Assembly (NCBI GenBank): GCA_963847985.1
Contig: CAWKBS010000008.1
Span: 248,001-312,000, forward strand
Direction: 5' to 3'
Source of the DNA: JAIBJN01 sp963847985
GTDB lineage: Bacteria > Actinomycetota > Thermoleophilia > Gaiellales > Gaiellaceae
DNA length: 64,000 nucleotides
In this document: in pieces, positions 25,713-33,629 of the stretch
Position numbering within the stretch: position 1 is the stretch's first letter
Layout of the letters: every line of letters starts with the position of its first letter
The notes under the pieces: model-generated
The model's input: the letters and a program-made list of their open reading frames with translations, nothing else
The model's database searches: none
What the model was told of the DNA's origin: nothing
Position numbers and translations under genes: made by a program

Positions 25713-26705
25713 CTAGAGCTCGAGCCGGAGCGGAAGGCCGAACAGTGGAAAGAGCCGCTCGGTGTCGAGGAAAAACGTGAACTCCGCGATCCCGTCCTCG
25801 CCCAGCTCGACGATCTGGATCGCCCAGGCGTCGTAGCCGTCGCCCGACTCGCTGGGTCGGTACTGGCCCCAGGCCGGTCGGCCGTTGGCCTCGACCGGCA
25901 CGAGCCGGGAGCCGCTGCAGCCGATCCCGGGGCCGAACCACCAGCGCAGGATCTCGTCGCGGCCGCGCAGCCAGAGGGCATACGGCGGCATCGACTGCTC
26001 GGCGTCCTCCTGGAGGAGCGACGTCAGCGCCGCCATGTCGTAGCTCTCGAAGGCCTCGACGTAGCGGGCGAGGAAGGCCTCCTGGTCGGAGTCCAGCGGC
26101 GCGCCCTCGTCGGACGCGGAGAGGTCCTTGGCCTCGAGCGAGGCGCGGGCCCGCTGGAGCGCGCTGTTCACGGATGCGACCGTGGTGTCGAGCAGCTCTG
26201 CCACCTCGGAGGCTTCCCAGCGCAGGACCTCGCGCAGGATCAGCACGGCGCGCTGGCGGGCCGGCAGGTGCTGGAGCGCGGCGATGAACGCGAGCCGGAG
26301 CGACTCCCGCGCGACCGCCTGCTCGGCGGGGTCGGCGTCGGCCGGGACGACCCGTCCCTCCGGAATCGGCTCGATCCAGGTCGACTCGGGGAGCGGTGGG
26401 GCCAGGGGGCCGTCCGCCGTGCCCGGCGCCGACAGGTCCATCGGGAGCGCGCGGCGCTTGCGTGCGCCCAGCGCGTCGAAGCAGACGTTGCTGGCGATGC
26501 GGTACAGCCACGAGCGGAGGGCCGAGCGGCCCTCGAACTTCTCGTAGCCGCGCCACGCGCGCAAGAACGTCTCCTGCACCGCGTCCTCGGCGTCGGCCGC
26601 CGAGCCGAGCATGCGGTAGCAGTAGCCCGTCAGCTCGGCCCGGTACTCCTCCAGGCGGGCTTCGAGGGGTGTGGCGGCGCGGTCGGGTGCGGCTGAACGG
26701 CTCAC
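25713..26705 (-). CDS. SigG-like sigma-70 factor with C-terminal SnoaL-like domain
   Basis: 330 aa. Region 2 (about 18-90: YRMLGSAADAEDAVQETFLRAWRG, WLYRIASNVCFDAL) and region 4 (about 140-195: LPARQRAVLILREVLRWEASEVA, ASVNSALQRARA) are followed by an NTF2/SnoaL-like domain (about 215-325) ending FGLPLRLEL. This matches the mycobacterial SigG type, in which the extra domain takes the regulatory place of an anti-sigma factor. It lacks the DGGGK-type linker of SigJ/ECF41. GTG start at 26705. Confidence 0.85.
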   Translation of the reverse strand: MSRSAAPDRAATPLEARLEEYRAELTGYCYRMLGSAADAEDAVQETFLRAWRGYEKFEGRSALRSWLYRIASNVCFDALGARKRRALPMDLSAPGTADGPLAPPLPESTWIEPIPEGRVVPADADPAEQAVARESLRLAFIAALQHLPARQRAVLILREVLRWEASEVAELLDTTVASVNSALQRARASLEAKDLSASDEGAPLDSDQEAFLARYVEAFESYDMAALTSLLQEDAEQSMPPYALWLRGRDEILRWWFGPGIGCSGSRLVPVEANGRPAWGQYRPSESGDGYDAWAIQIVELGEDGIAEFTFFLDTERLFPLFGLPLRLEL

Positions 26706-26788
26706 CAGCCGAGCAGGCTACCGGTCCTGCCAGGCGCTCGCGGCGGCCCGGTTCTCAGCCTGCCGCGCCGCCGGAGTAGCATGGCCGG

Positions 26789-29700
26789 ATGAGCGCGCCC
26801 GCCGCCCTCGCGGGCCGGCCGACGATCCGGATCCGCGGCGCCGAATACCCGGTTCTGCTGCCGACGGCACGGGACCCGCGCCTCCATCTGGCGGCGGTGA
26901 TCATCACGCTCCAGGTGCTCGGCCAGACGGCGTTCGGGTTCGAGCTTTCGATCGCCCAGATCCTCGTCTCGCTCCTGACCTGCGCGGTGCTCGAGGTGGG
27001 GATCGCGCTCCGGAAGCAGCACGTGCTCATGTGGCCTGCGAGCGCGCTTCTCACCGGCAACGGTGTCGCGTTCGTCCTACGCGTGCCCGGCACGGAGCAC
27101 GGCGACTGGTGGAGCATGCACGGCTGGTGGATCTTCGCCGGCACCGCCGCGGTGGCCTTGCTCTCGAAGTACCTGATCCGCTTCCGCGGCGGGCACGTCT
27201 TCAACCCGTCGAACTTCGGCCTGGTCCTCTGCTTCCTGCTGCTCGGGCCGGAGCGGGCGGACCCGCTCGCGCTCTGGTGGGGGCCCATGTCGGGGTGGAT
27301 GGTGCTCGCGCTGGCGGTGATCGTCGGCGGCGGGCTCGCCATCCTCACGCGCCTGCGGCTGCTCGAGATCGCCGTCTTCTTCTGGATCGCCTTCGCCGCC
27401 GGAATCGCCATCCTCGCCGCGAGCGGCCACGCGATGACGGCGCGCTGGCACCTCGGGCCGGTCACGGGCTGGGAGTTCTGGCGCGTCCTCGTCTTCTCGC
27501 CCGAGATCCTCGTCTTCCTCTTCTTCATGATCACCGACCCGAAGACGATCCCGGCCGAGCGGCTCGGCCGGAGGCTGTACGCGGTCGGCATCGCGCTCGT
27601 CGCCGTGCTCCTGATCGCGCCGCAGACGACCGAGTTCGCCACGAAGGTCGCGGTGCTCGGCGCCCTCGCGCTCGTGTGCGCGGCGCGACCGGTCGTCGGG
27701 CTCGTCGCGTCGCGGCTGGGCCGCTCCTGGGCTCCCGGACGGGCGCGCGTCGGTGCGCTGGCGGTCGGCGGAGCAGCGGCGTTCGCGGCGCTCATCGTGC
27801 TCGCGGGCATTCCGGCTCGCACCGACACGGCCTCGGCGAGCGGGGCGGCGCTCGGCCCCGGGGAGCTTCCCGAGGTCACCGTCGTCCAGTCCGAGGGCGT
27901 CGCCACCCGGCTCGACGAGGACCTCGCGCTCAGGATCGCCGGCGACCTCGTCAGCAACCTCAGAGGCGAGGCGGAGGCGCTTGCCGAGCGCGATCAGGAG
28001 CTCGCCGCCGAGGCCGCTGCCGGCCCGCGGCTCGCGGCGCTCTGGGAGCGGATCGATGCGGCCGGGGAGGAGATCGCCGTGCCCGACTACAACGTCGAGC
28101 ACGTCGAGCTGACCCTCGAGCCCGGCGACGGACAGTCGCAGCCCCTCGTGGTCGCCAGGGTGACGGGGACGATGGAGCTCGCCACCTACGCGGGCTCGCC
28201 GCAGGCGGTCGTCGAGGTGGGCGACCCGGCCACCTTCGAGCAGACGCTCGAGCTCGAGCTCCAGGGCGACCGCTACGTCATCGTCGGCTCGCGCGGCGGC
28301 GCTCCCGGCGCTCCGGCCGCTTCGCCGGCCGCTCCGGACCCGGGCGTGGGCCTCGGCGGCGTCCGCCTCGTCGACGTCGCCCGCCACGTCGGGTTGGACT
28401 TCCGCCACGGCGCGTTTCGCTTCAAGGTCTCCGCCGACCCGGTGGCGATGATGGGCGGCGGCGTCTGCTGGCTCGACTTCGACGGCGACGGCCGGCTCGA
28501 CCTCTACGCCGTCAACTCCTATTCGGTCGAGGTCGACGTGGCCCGGTGGAAGGAGCGGGGCGGCCTCCCGCGCAGCGCGCTCTACCGGAACGCCGGGCGC
28601 CGGTTCGTCGACGTGAGCCGCGGCTCGGGCGCCGACCTCGACCTGCGGGGGAACGGCTGCGCGGCCGCCGACTTCGACGGCGACGGGCGCACCGACCTGT
28701 ACGTGACGGCGGCCGGTTACGACGCGCTCCTCTGGAACGAGGGCGGCGGCAAGTTCGTCGAGGGCGCCCGGGCGGCCGGGATCGACGCCTACGGTTGGCA
28801 CACCGCCGCCGCGGTGGGAGACGTCAACGCGGACGGGCGCCCGGATCTCTTCGTCGCCGGCTACGCGGACCTGAACGCACCCGTTCCGGGCGCCACGGGA
28901 GGTTTCCCCTCCACCTACGCGGGGGTGGCCGACCGGCTCTACCTCAACCTCGGCCCGGGCGCCGGCGGGCGCACGCGCTTCCGCGAGATCGCCGCCGAAG
29001 CCGGCATCGAGCAGGGCGAGACCGAGCACGGTCTCGGCGCCGCGTTCACCGACGTGGACGGCGACGGCCGCCTCGACCTCTACGTCGCCAACGACCTCGA
29101 CCCGAACCGGCTCTACGTGAACGAGCCTGCCGACGGGGCGCTCGGCTTCCGCTTCGAGGAGCGCGGCAGGGAGGCGGGGGTCGACGACGAGAACGCCGGC
29201 ATGGGCGTCGCCGCGGCGGATGCGAGCGGTGACGGGCGCCCCGATCTCTTCGTCACGAACTCACACCGGCAGCTCCATGGGGCTTTCCGAAGCGAGGGCG
29301 CCGGCACGGCCTTCACGGATGCTCGGCCCGAGTTCGCGCGCGCCTTCGACACGACGCTGGCCGGGTGGGGGGCCTCCTGGGCCGATCTCGACAACGACAG
29401 CCGGCTCGACCTGGTCTTCGCCAACGGCGCCATTCCGGTGACCGACCTGACCATGGACGCCGAGCCGGTCAAGGTGTTGACCGAGCGAGGCGGCGAGATC
29501 GTGGATGCCAGCGCCGGGGTGGGGCTCGCCGACGGTCCGCTGGTGAACGGCCGCGGGCTCGCGGTCGCGGACTACGACAACGACGGCGACCTCGACGTGG
29601 CCGTTGCCTCCGTCGGCGGGCCGCTCGTCCTCCTGCGCAACTCGGGCGCCACCGGCCACTGGCTCGAAGTCGAGCTCGCCCGCTTCGCCCCTGGCACGAG

Positions 29701-29905
29701 GGTGACGGCCGTCCTCCCCGACGGGCGCAGGCTCGTCCGCGAGGCTCAGGCCGGGGCCAGCTACCTCTCCTCCGAGGACCCGCGCATCCACTTCGGACTA
29801 GGCCGAGCGAGTCGTGTGAGCGAGCTGGTCGTGCGCTATCCGAACGGTCGTGAGACGCGCCTGCGCGACGTCGCCGCCGACCGCCTCGTCAGCGTCCGCG
29901 GGTAG
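26789..29905 (+). CDS. UnbU-UnbV-like fusion: RnfD/NqrB-type membrane domain plus FG-GAP/ASPIC domain
   Basis: 1038 aa. The first about 340 residues are a polytopic membrane domain of the RnfD/NqrB type (RFRGGHVFNPSNFGLVL; FFMITDPKTIPAER). A helical, Ala/Glu-rich linker with a small beta domain follows (about 350-510). Residues about 520-940 hold seven or so FG-GAP/VCBS calcium-binding repeats, each with a DxDxDGxxD core (DFDGDGRLDLY, DVDGDGRLDLY, DYDNDGDLDVA). The end is an ASPIC/UnbV domain (HWLEVELARFAPGTRVT, QAGASYLSSEDPRIHFGLG). Separate UnbU and UnbV proteins occur in enediyne clusters; here they are one protein and no enediyne PKS is in the window. Confidence 0.85.
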   Translation: MSAPAALAGRPTIRIRGAEYPVLLPTARDPRLHLAAVIITLQVLGQTAFGFELSIAQILVSLLTCAVLEVGIALRKQHVLMWPASALLTGNGVAFVLRVPGTEHGDWWSMHGWWIFAGTAAVALLSKYLIRFRGGHVFNPSNFGLVLCFLLLGPERADPLALWWGPMSGWMVLALAVIVGGGLAILTRLRLLEIAVFFWIAFAAGIAILAASGHAMTARWHLGPVTGWEFWRVLVFSPEILVFLFFMITDPKTIPAERLGRRLYAVGIALVAVLLIAPQTTEFATKVAVLGALALVCAARPVVGLVASRLGRSWAPGRARVGALAVGGAAAFAALIVLAGIPARTDTASASGAALGPGELPEVTVVQSEGVATRLDEDLALRIAGDLVSNLRGEAEALAERDQELAAEAAAGPRLAALWERIDAAGEEIAVPDYNVEHVELTLEPGDGQSQPLVVARVTGTMELATYAGSPQAVVEVGDPATFEQTLELELQGDRYVIVGSRGGAPGAPAASPAAPDPGVGLGGVRLVDVARHVGLDFRHGAFRFKVSADPVAMMGGGVCWLDFDGDGRLDLYAVNSYSVEVDVARWKERGGLPRSALYRNAGRRFVDVSRGSGADLDLRGNGCAAADFDGDGRTDLYVTAAGYDALLWNEGGGKFVEGARAAGIDAYGWHTAAAVGDVNADGRPDLFVAGYADLNAPVPGATGGFPSTYAGVADRLYLNLGPGAGGRTRFREIAAEAGIEQGETEHGLGAAFTDVDGDGRLDLYVANDLDPNRLYVNEPADGALGFRFEERGREAGVDDENAGMGVAAADASGDGRPDLFVTNSHRQLHGAFRSEGAGTAFTDARPEFARAFDTTLAGWGASWADLDNDSRLDLVFANGAIPVTDLTMDAEPVKVLTERGGEIVDASAGVGLADGPLVNGRGLAVADYDNDGDLDVAVASVGGPLVLLRNSGATGHWLEVELARFAPGTRVTAVLPDGRRLVREAQAGASYLSSEDPRIHFGLGRASRVSELVVRYPNGRETRLRDVAADRLVSVRG

Positions 29906-30103
29906 CTACTCGAGGACGAACGTGATCTTCAGGTGGACGTGGAACGAGACCTGGCCGTCCTCGACCACGAGCTCCTGGCCGTCGACCCACGCGCCCCTGA
30001 TGCCGCGGATCGTCTCGCCCGCCTTCTCAATGCCCTCGCGGCACGCATCCTCGAAGCTCTCCGACGACGTCGCCGTCAGCTCGATGACCTTTGCGACGGA
30101 CAT
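29906..30103 (-). CDS. Dodecin (flavin-binding protein)
   Basis: 65 aa, the canonical size. The sequence VAKVIELTATSSESFEDACREGI is the dodecin N-terminal strand-helix, followed by the conserved GAWVDGQELVVEDGQVSFHVHLKITFVLE. Dodecins form hollow dodecamers that store or buffer flavins. The gene is convergent with the UnbU-UnbV-like gene: its stop codon directly abuts that gene's stop. Confidence 0.94.
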   Translation of the reverse strand: MSVAKVIELTATSSESFEDACREGIEKAGETIRGIRGAWVDGQELVVEDGQVSFHVHLKITFVLE

Positions 30104-30184
30104 CCTGCCTCCCTTCGCTGGTTGAGCCGGAACGTGCCGGGAGAATAGGACAGCAGGGACGGTTCCGGCGCGCGAAAGAATCCG

Positions 30185-30586
30185 CTAGCCGTGCTCGGCC
30201 TCCTCGGCCTCGTCCGCCTCGGCCTTCGTCCGGTGCACCGTCCCGTCGGGATGCTCGGCGGGCGAGTAGAGGGAGTAGAGCTTGAGCTCGCCGTCCCCGG
30301 TGTTGACGACGTTGTGCCAGATGCCGGCCGGGATGATGAACGCCCAGTCGTCGGCCACGTCGTGCGTCTCGTCGATCACGTCCTCGGTCCGACCCAGCTC
30401 GACGCGGGCGGTCCCCTGCTCGATCCGGATGAACTGGTCGTTGTGGCCGTGGGCCTCGCGGCCGATGTCCTCGCCCGGGCCGAGCCGCATCACCGTGAGC
30501 TGCGCGTGCTCGCCGGTGAACAGGACGGTGCGAAACGTGTCGTTGTCGAGTGTCGCGCGCTCGATGTCGTCAACCCAGCCCAGCAT
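30185..30586 (-). CDS. Cupin-domain protein
   Basis: 133 aa, single cupin. Motif 1 is GREAHGHNDQFIRIEQG with metal-binding His/His/Glu-like residues (HGHND...E). Motif 2 is IIPAGIWHNVVNTG with the last His. The acidic tail (EADEAEEAEHG) is unusual. AGGAGG is present before the ATG. The substrate is unknown; many such small cupins are sugar or mannose-phosphate-isomerase-like. Confidence 0.88.
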   Translation of the reverse strand: MLGWVDDIERATLDNDTFRTVLFTGEHAQLTVMRLGPGEDIGREAHGHNDQFIRIEQGTARVELGRTEDVIDETHDVADDWAFIIPAGIWHNVVNTGDGELKLYSLYSPAEHPDGTVHRTKAEADEAEEAEHG

Positions 30587-30623
30587 GGCTCGACCTCCTC
30601 TGTGTTCCGGCGAAGGCTAGCCG

Positions 30624-31469
30624 CTAGGCGGGCGCCGGCTCCGCACCCTTCGCCCGCGCGAGGACGAAGAGGCCGGCAAGCGTCGTTGCGAGCGCCCCGG
30701 CCGTGAGGGTGTAGCCGAGCGCCGTCTCGTGCAGCGCCTCGTCGAAGAGGACGATGCCGAAGACGAGGCTCGACAGCGGGTCGAAGGCCATCGTCGTCGC
30801 AACCGCGGCGGCGAGCGCGCCCGTCTGCAGCGCCGCCTGCTCGAGCCAGAATGCGGGAATGCTCACGAGCACGAGCGCATAGACGTGCCAGTCGGTGAAG
30901 ACGGTTTCGAGGCCGTCGTCGACGAGCGAGATGGTCGCTTTCGTCAACGCGGCCGCCAGCCCGAAGAGAATGCCGCCCGCGGTGCCCAGGAGCCCCGCGC
31001 GGAGGGCCGGCGGGCGTCCCCGCGCGACGAGGAACAGGACGGCGGCGAGCCCCACGGTCGCTCCGCCGACGAGCGCCCAGGCACCGAGTGACGCGTCGTC
31101 GGTTCCCTCGGCCGGCTTGCTGAACGCGAGGAGCCCGCCGAGCCCGGCGGTCACGAGCGCGGCCCCGACCAGCTCCTCCCGGCGGATCCGGCGATGCTCG
31201 ATGGCCCAGCTGAGCGGCAGCGCGAAGACGATGCTGGCGACGAGCAAGGGCTGGACGACGACCATGCGGCCGACGCCGAGGGCGATCGCCTGCGCGACGA
31301 ACCCGAGGATCTGGGCGCCGCTCCCGAGCAGCCACACCGGCTTTCGCGCGAGGGTGAGGAGGAAGCCCTTGCCCACGGCCTCCGGCGGAAGCGACGAGGC
31401 CGCCTTCTCCTGGAGGACGAGGCCGAGGGCGAAGAGGAACGCCGCCACGAGCGCCAGGACGATGTCCAC
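30624..31469 (-). CDS. DMT-superfamily (EamA/NIPA-like) membrane transporter
   Basis: 281 aa with ten hydrophobic segments in two five-helix halves (MDIVLALVAAFLFALGLVLQ; WALVGGATVGLAAVLFLVA; LAAAVATTMAFDPLSSLVFGIVLF). This is the drug/metabolite transporter fold, and the N-terminal helix resembles NIPA-type magnesium transporters. Substrate unknown. It lies upstream of, and on the same strand as, the cupin gene (37 bp gap), so the two are probably cotranscribed. Confidence 0.85.
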   Translation of the reverse strand: MDIVLALVAAFLFALGLVLQEKAASSLPPEAVGKGFLLTLARKPVWLLGSGAQILGFVAQAIALGVGRMVVVQPLLVASIVFALPLSWAIEHRRIRREELVGAALVTAGLGGLLAFSKPAEGTDDASLGAWALVGGATVGLAAVLFLVARGRPPALRAGLLGTAGGILFGLAAALTKATISLVDDGLETVFTDWHVYALVLVSIPAFWLEQAALQTGALAAAVATTMAFDPLSSLVFGIVLFDEALHETALGYTLTAGALATTLAGLFVLARAKGAEPAPA

Positions 31470-31556
31470 GGCGGCAGCCTAGGGCGGTAGGGGGCACCCC
31501 GCCAGCGCGCGGTCCGTCCGGAAACGTGCGCGGCATCTCCCTAAGGTCCTGCATTC

Positions 31557-32744
31557 GTGACGAGGATCGCCGTCATCGGCGCCGGCTTGGCCGGCCTGGC
31601 TGCCGCCGACGCGCTGCGGCGCGAGGGGGCCGAGGTCGTCGTGCTCGAGGCGCGCGACCGCGTCGGAGGGCGCGTCTGGTCGACGCCCTTCGCCGGCGGC
31701 GTCGCGGAGCGCGGCGCCGAGTTCGTCTTTCCGGGCGACGACGTGCTGCACGCGACCGCGAGGCGGCTGGGGCTGCGGCTGTACCGCAAGGGGACGCACT
31801 ACGGCGACCGCGAGCCGCGCGGCGGCCCGCGCGTGACGCGCGCGCAGCTCGCCAGGGCGGTCGGGAAGCTCGGCGAGGCCGCGCTCGACGGAACCGTGCT
31901 CGACGCCCTCGCGTCGCTCCGCCTGGCCGCCGGCCCGGCCGAGGCGATCGCCGCCCGCGTCGAGGTCTCGAGCGCGTACCCGGCCTCCGACCTCGACGCC
32001 TCTGTCCTAGCCGAGACCGGCGCCGGCTTCGGGCAGTTCGACACGTTCGGCGTCGAAGGAGGGAACAGCCGGCTTGCCGAAGCGCTCGCCGCGCCGCTCG
32101 GCCCGGCGCTCCTGCTCGAAAGCCCGGTCGAGGCAGTCGAGTGGGACCGGCGCTCCGTGGCCGTCCACGCGTCCGGCGTCGAAGTGTGGGCACGGCGCGT
32201 CGTCGTGGCCGCGCCAGCTCCGGCGACGCTTGCCATTCGCTTCGATCCGCCGCTGCCGGAGGCCAAGGCCCGGGCGCTCGCGCAGGTCCACTACGGCCAG
32301 GCCGCGAAGCTCCATCTGCCCCTGGCCGCCCGGGCGGCGCCGAGCGCGGTGCTCGCCGTCCCCGCCCGCTACTGGACGTACACCCAGCTCGGCCCGGACG
32401 GGAGCCCGGCGCCGTTCGCCGCTTCCTTCGCGGGGACCCCGGGCGCTCTCGAGCGGCTGCGCGTCTGGGCGGGTGCGGGGACCTGGGCCGCCGCCGTCGC
32501 CGGGCTGCGGCCGGAGCTCGAGCTCGACACCACCGCGCCGCTGCTCTCGACCTGGCACGACGACCCCTGGACGCAGGGCGCGTATTCGGCCCGCTCCCGC
32601 TCGTCGCCGCTCGACGCGGACGAGCTGGCACGCTCCGTCGGCCCGCTCGCCTTCGCCGGTGAGCACACTGCCGGCGACTGGCACGGCCTGATGGAGGGTG
32701 CGTTGCGAAGCGGCCTGCGCGCGGCCGCCGCCGTCCTCAGCTAG
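31557..32744 (+). CDS. FAD-dependent amine oxidase family protein
   Basis: 395 aa from GTG 31557. The dinucleotide-binding motif RIAVIGAGLAGLAAADAL is followed by VVVLEARDRVGGRVWS, the classical flavin amine oxidase/phytoene-desaturase start. The C-terminal FAD motif is PLAFAGEHTAGDWHGLMEGALRSGLRAA. It is probably a cytoplasmic oxidase of amines or related substrates. The substrate is not assignable. It is divergent from the DMT transporter gene. Confidence 0.9.
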   Translation: MTRIAVIGAGLAGLAAADALRREGAEVVVLEARDRVGGRVWSTPFAGGVAERGAEFVFPGDDVLHATARRLGLRLYRKGTHYGDREPRGGPRVTRAQLARAVGKLGEAALDGTVLDALASLRLAAGPAEAIAARVEVSSAYPASDLDASVLAETGAGFGQFDTFGVEGGNSRLAEALAAPLGPALLLESPVEAVEWDRRSVAVHASGVEVWARRVVVAAPAPATLAIRFDPPLPEAKARALAQVHYGQAAKLHLPLAARAAPSAVLAVPARYWTYTQLGPDGSPAPFAASFAGTPGALERLRVWAGAGTWAAAVAGLRPELELDTTAPLLSTWHDDPWTQGAYSARSRSSPLDADELARSVGPLAFAGEHTAGDWHGLMEGALRSGLRAAAAVLS

Positions 32745-32839
32745 CCGGGCGGTACGTCCCGAAGTGTCAGCGGAAATCTGACGGCGTCAATCTTTCGCTA
32801 TTTCCGCGCGTGCGCCGACAATCTCGTCTGGCGAATTCC

Positions 32840-32868
32840 TTGCGATCTCGCCGCGGGTTCGCTATTCT
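32840..32868 (+). promoter_or_regulatory. Sigma-70-type promoter of the microprotein unit
   Basis: TTGCGA (32840-32845), exactly 17 bases, then TATTCT (32863-32868). Predicted start about 32875, leaving a leader of about 22 bases to the ATG at 32897. Confidence 0.6.
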
Positions 32869-32896
32869 CGTGCCGGTCAATCGACCGGAGACCGAT

Positions 32897-33031
32897 ATGG
32901 AAAAGACGATCACCACCACGCACACGCGCGACGCCAAGCCGGCCGCTCGGTCGGCGTGCCGGCTCGGGCCGGCCGCCGGCAGCGCCCTGCTCGGCTCGAG
33001 GCGAGCCCTTCGGGAGATCCCCGTGCGCTAG
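32897..33031 (+). CDS. 44-aa basic microprotein, unknown
   Basis: MEKTITTTHTRDAKPAARSA, then an Arg/Ala/Leu-rich C-terminus ending REIPVR. GGAG (32887-32890) sits six bases before the ATG. A well-formed promoter lies upstream and an intrinsic terminator follows 26 bases after the stop, so this is a self-contained transcription unit. The protein is basic with no signal or membrane segment. Family unknown; the RNA itself could be the functional product. Confidence 0.5.
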   Translation: MEKTITTTHTRDAKPAARSACRLGPAAGSALLGSRRALREIPVR

Positions 33032-33057
33032 GAGGCTAGCGCCATAGCGACCTCTCG

Positions 33058-33087
33058 GAGGGCGACCCGGACGGGTCGCCCTCTTTT
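33058..33087 (+). terminator. Intrinsic (Rho-independent) terminator
   Basis: Perfect 11-bp stem GAGGGCGACCC/GGGTCGCCCTC with a GGAC loop and a TTTT tail. It is the clearest textbook terminator in the window, directly after the 44-aa microprotein gene. Confidence 0.88.
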
Positions 33088-33228
33088 CGTTTCGGAAGCA
33101 CGTGGACGCGATGCAGGAAGGTGATGCGAAGCATGAGGACGACGTAGAGCACATCCAGGATCGGCCCGAGCGGAACGCTCCGGGCACGCCGCGGCGCCAG
33201 AATCACCCGTGGAAATGGAGCCTGCGCT

Positions 33229-33240
33229 TTGGCATGCCAA
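33229..33240. promoter_or_regulatory. Perfect 12-bp palindrome, possible operator
   Basis: TTGGCATGCCAA is fully self-complementary and lies in an AT-rich pocket 130 bases upstream of the 67-aa ORF. It may bind a dimeric repressor; no regulator can be assigned. Confidence 0.35.
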
Positions 33241-33368
33241 TTTACCGCCCGACTCGGCCCGACTGCGTCATGAAGTCGTTGATCCTCGACCTCGCCCGCA
33301 CCGCCCTCTGACCGACAGGGGGCGCCGCCGGGCGGCCCCTGACAACCCGCTGGACAGAGGGAGGAGCC

Positions 33369-33572
33369 ATGTACGAGCTGCACCTGCGCCACCTGGAGGC
33401 CCGGCGCGTGCGGGAGGCCACGCCTCCCACCGCCGCCGAGGTCGCCCTGCGGGCCCGCGAGCTGGCCCGCGTGCACGTCCACGTCCGCGCCGGACCGCGT
33501 TCCCGGCGTGATCGGCCGGAGCTGACGGTCGCGCGGGCAGCCGGCGCGCCGGCCGAGCCGGCCGGCGCCTAG
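33369..33572 (+). CDS. 67-aa Arg/Ala-rich small protein, unknown
   Basis: It starts MYELHLRHLEARRVREATPP, has a helical amphipathic middle (AAEVALRARELARVHVHVRA) and an Ala/Pro tail. The strong Shine-Dalgarno GGGAGGAG lies immediately upstream of the ATG, and a terminator hairpin begins 4 bases after the stop. No family recognised. Strongly basic, so nucleic-acid or membrane association is possible. Confidence 0.6.
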   Translation: MYELHLRHLEARRVREATPPTAAEVALRARELARVHVHVRAGPRSRRDRPELTVARAAGAPAEPAGA

Positions 33573-33575
33573 CCC

Positions 33576-33611
33576 AAGGCCGGAGCGTCTCCTCGGGGGC
33601 GCTCCGGCCTT
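33576..33611 (+). terminator. Terminator after the 67-aa small protein gene
   Basis: AAGGCCGGAGCG and CGCTCCGGCCTT form a perfect 12-bp stem around a 12-base loop, followed by TCT. Confidence 0.8.
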
Positions 33612-33629
33612 TCTCGGACTTTCGGTAGC

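Larger units (their letters stand above)
33032..33368. other. Stretch between the two microprotein genes
   Basis: It holds the terminator at 33058-33087 and the palindrome at 33229-33240. A 13-codon frame from ATG 33270 (MKSLILDLARTAL) and a longer 69-codon frame around it lack support. I see no convincing gene in the remainder. Confidence 0.4.

Noticed and set aside
27077..29029. A 650-codon minus-strand frame under the UnbU-UnbV-like gene
   Set aside because: Low-complexity antisense shadow; the plus-strand protein has clear domains throughout.
33102..33311. 69-codon frame between the two microprotein genes
   Set aside because: No ribosome-binding site, no sequence pattern, and it starts within the region just after an intrinsic terminator.
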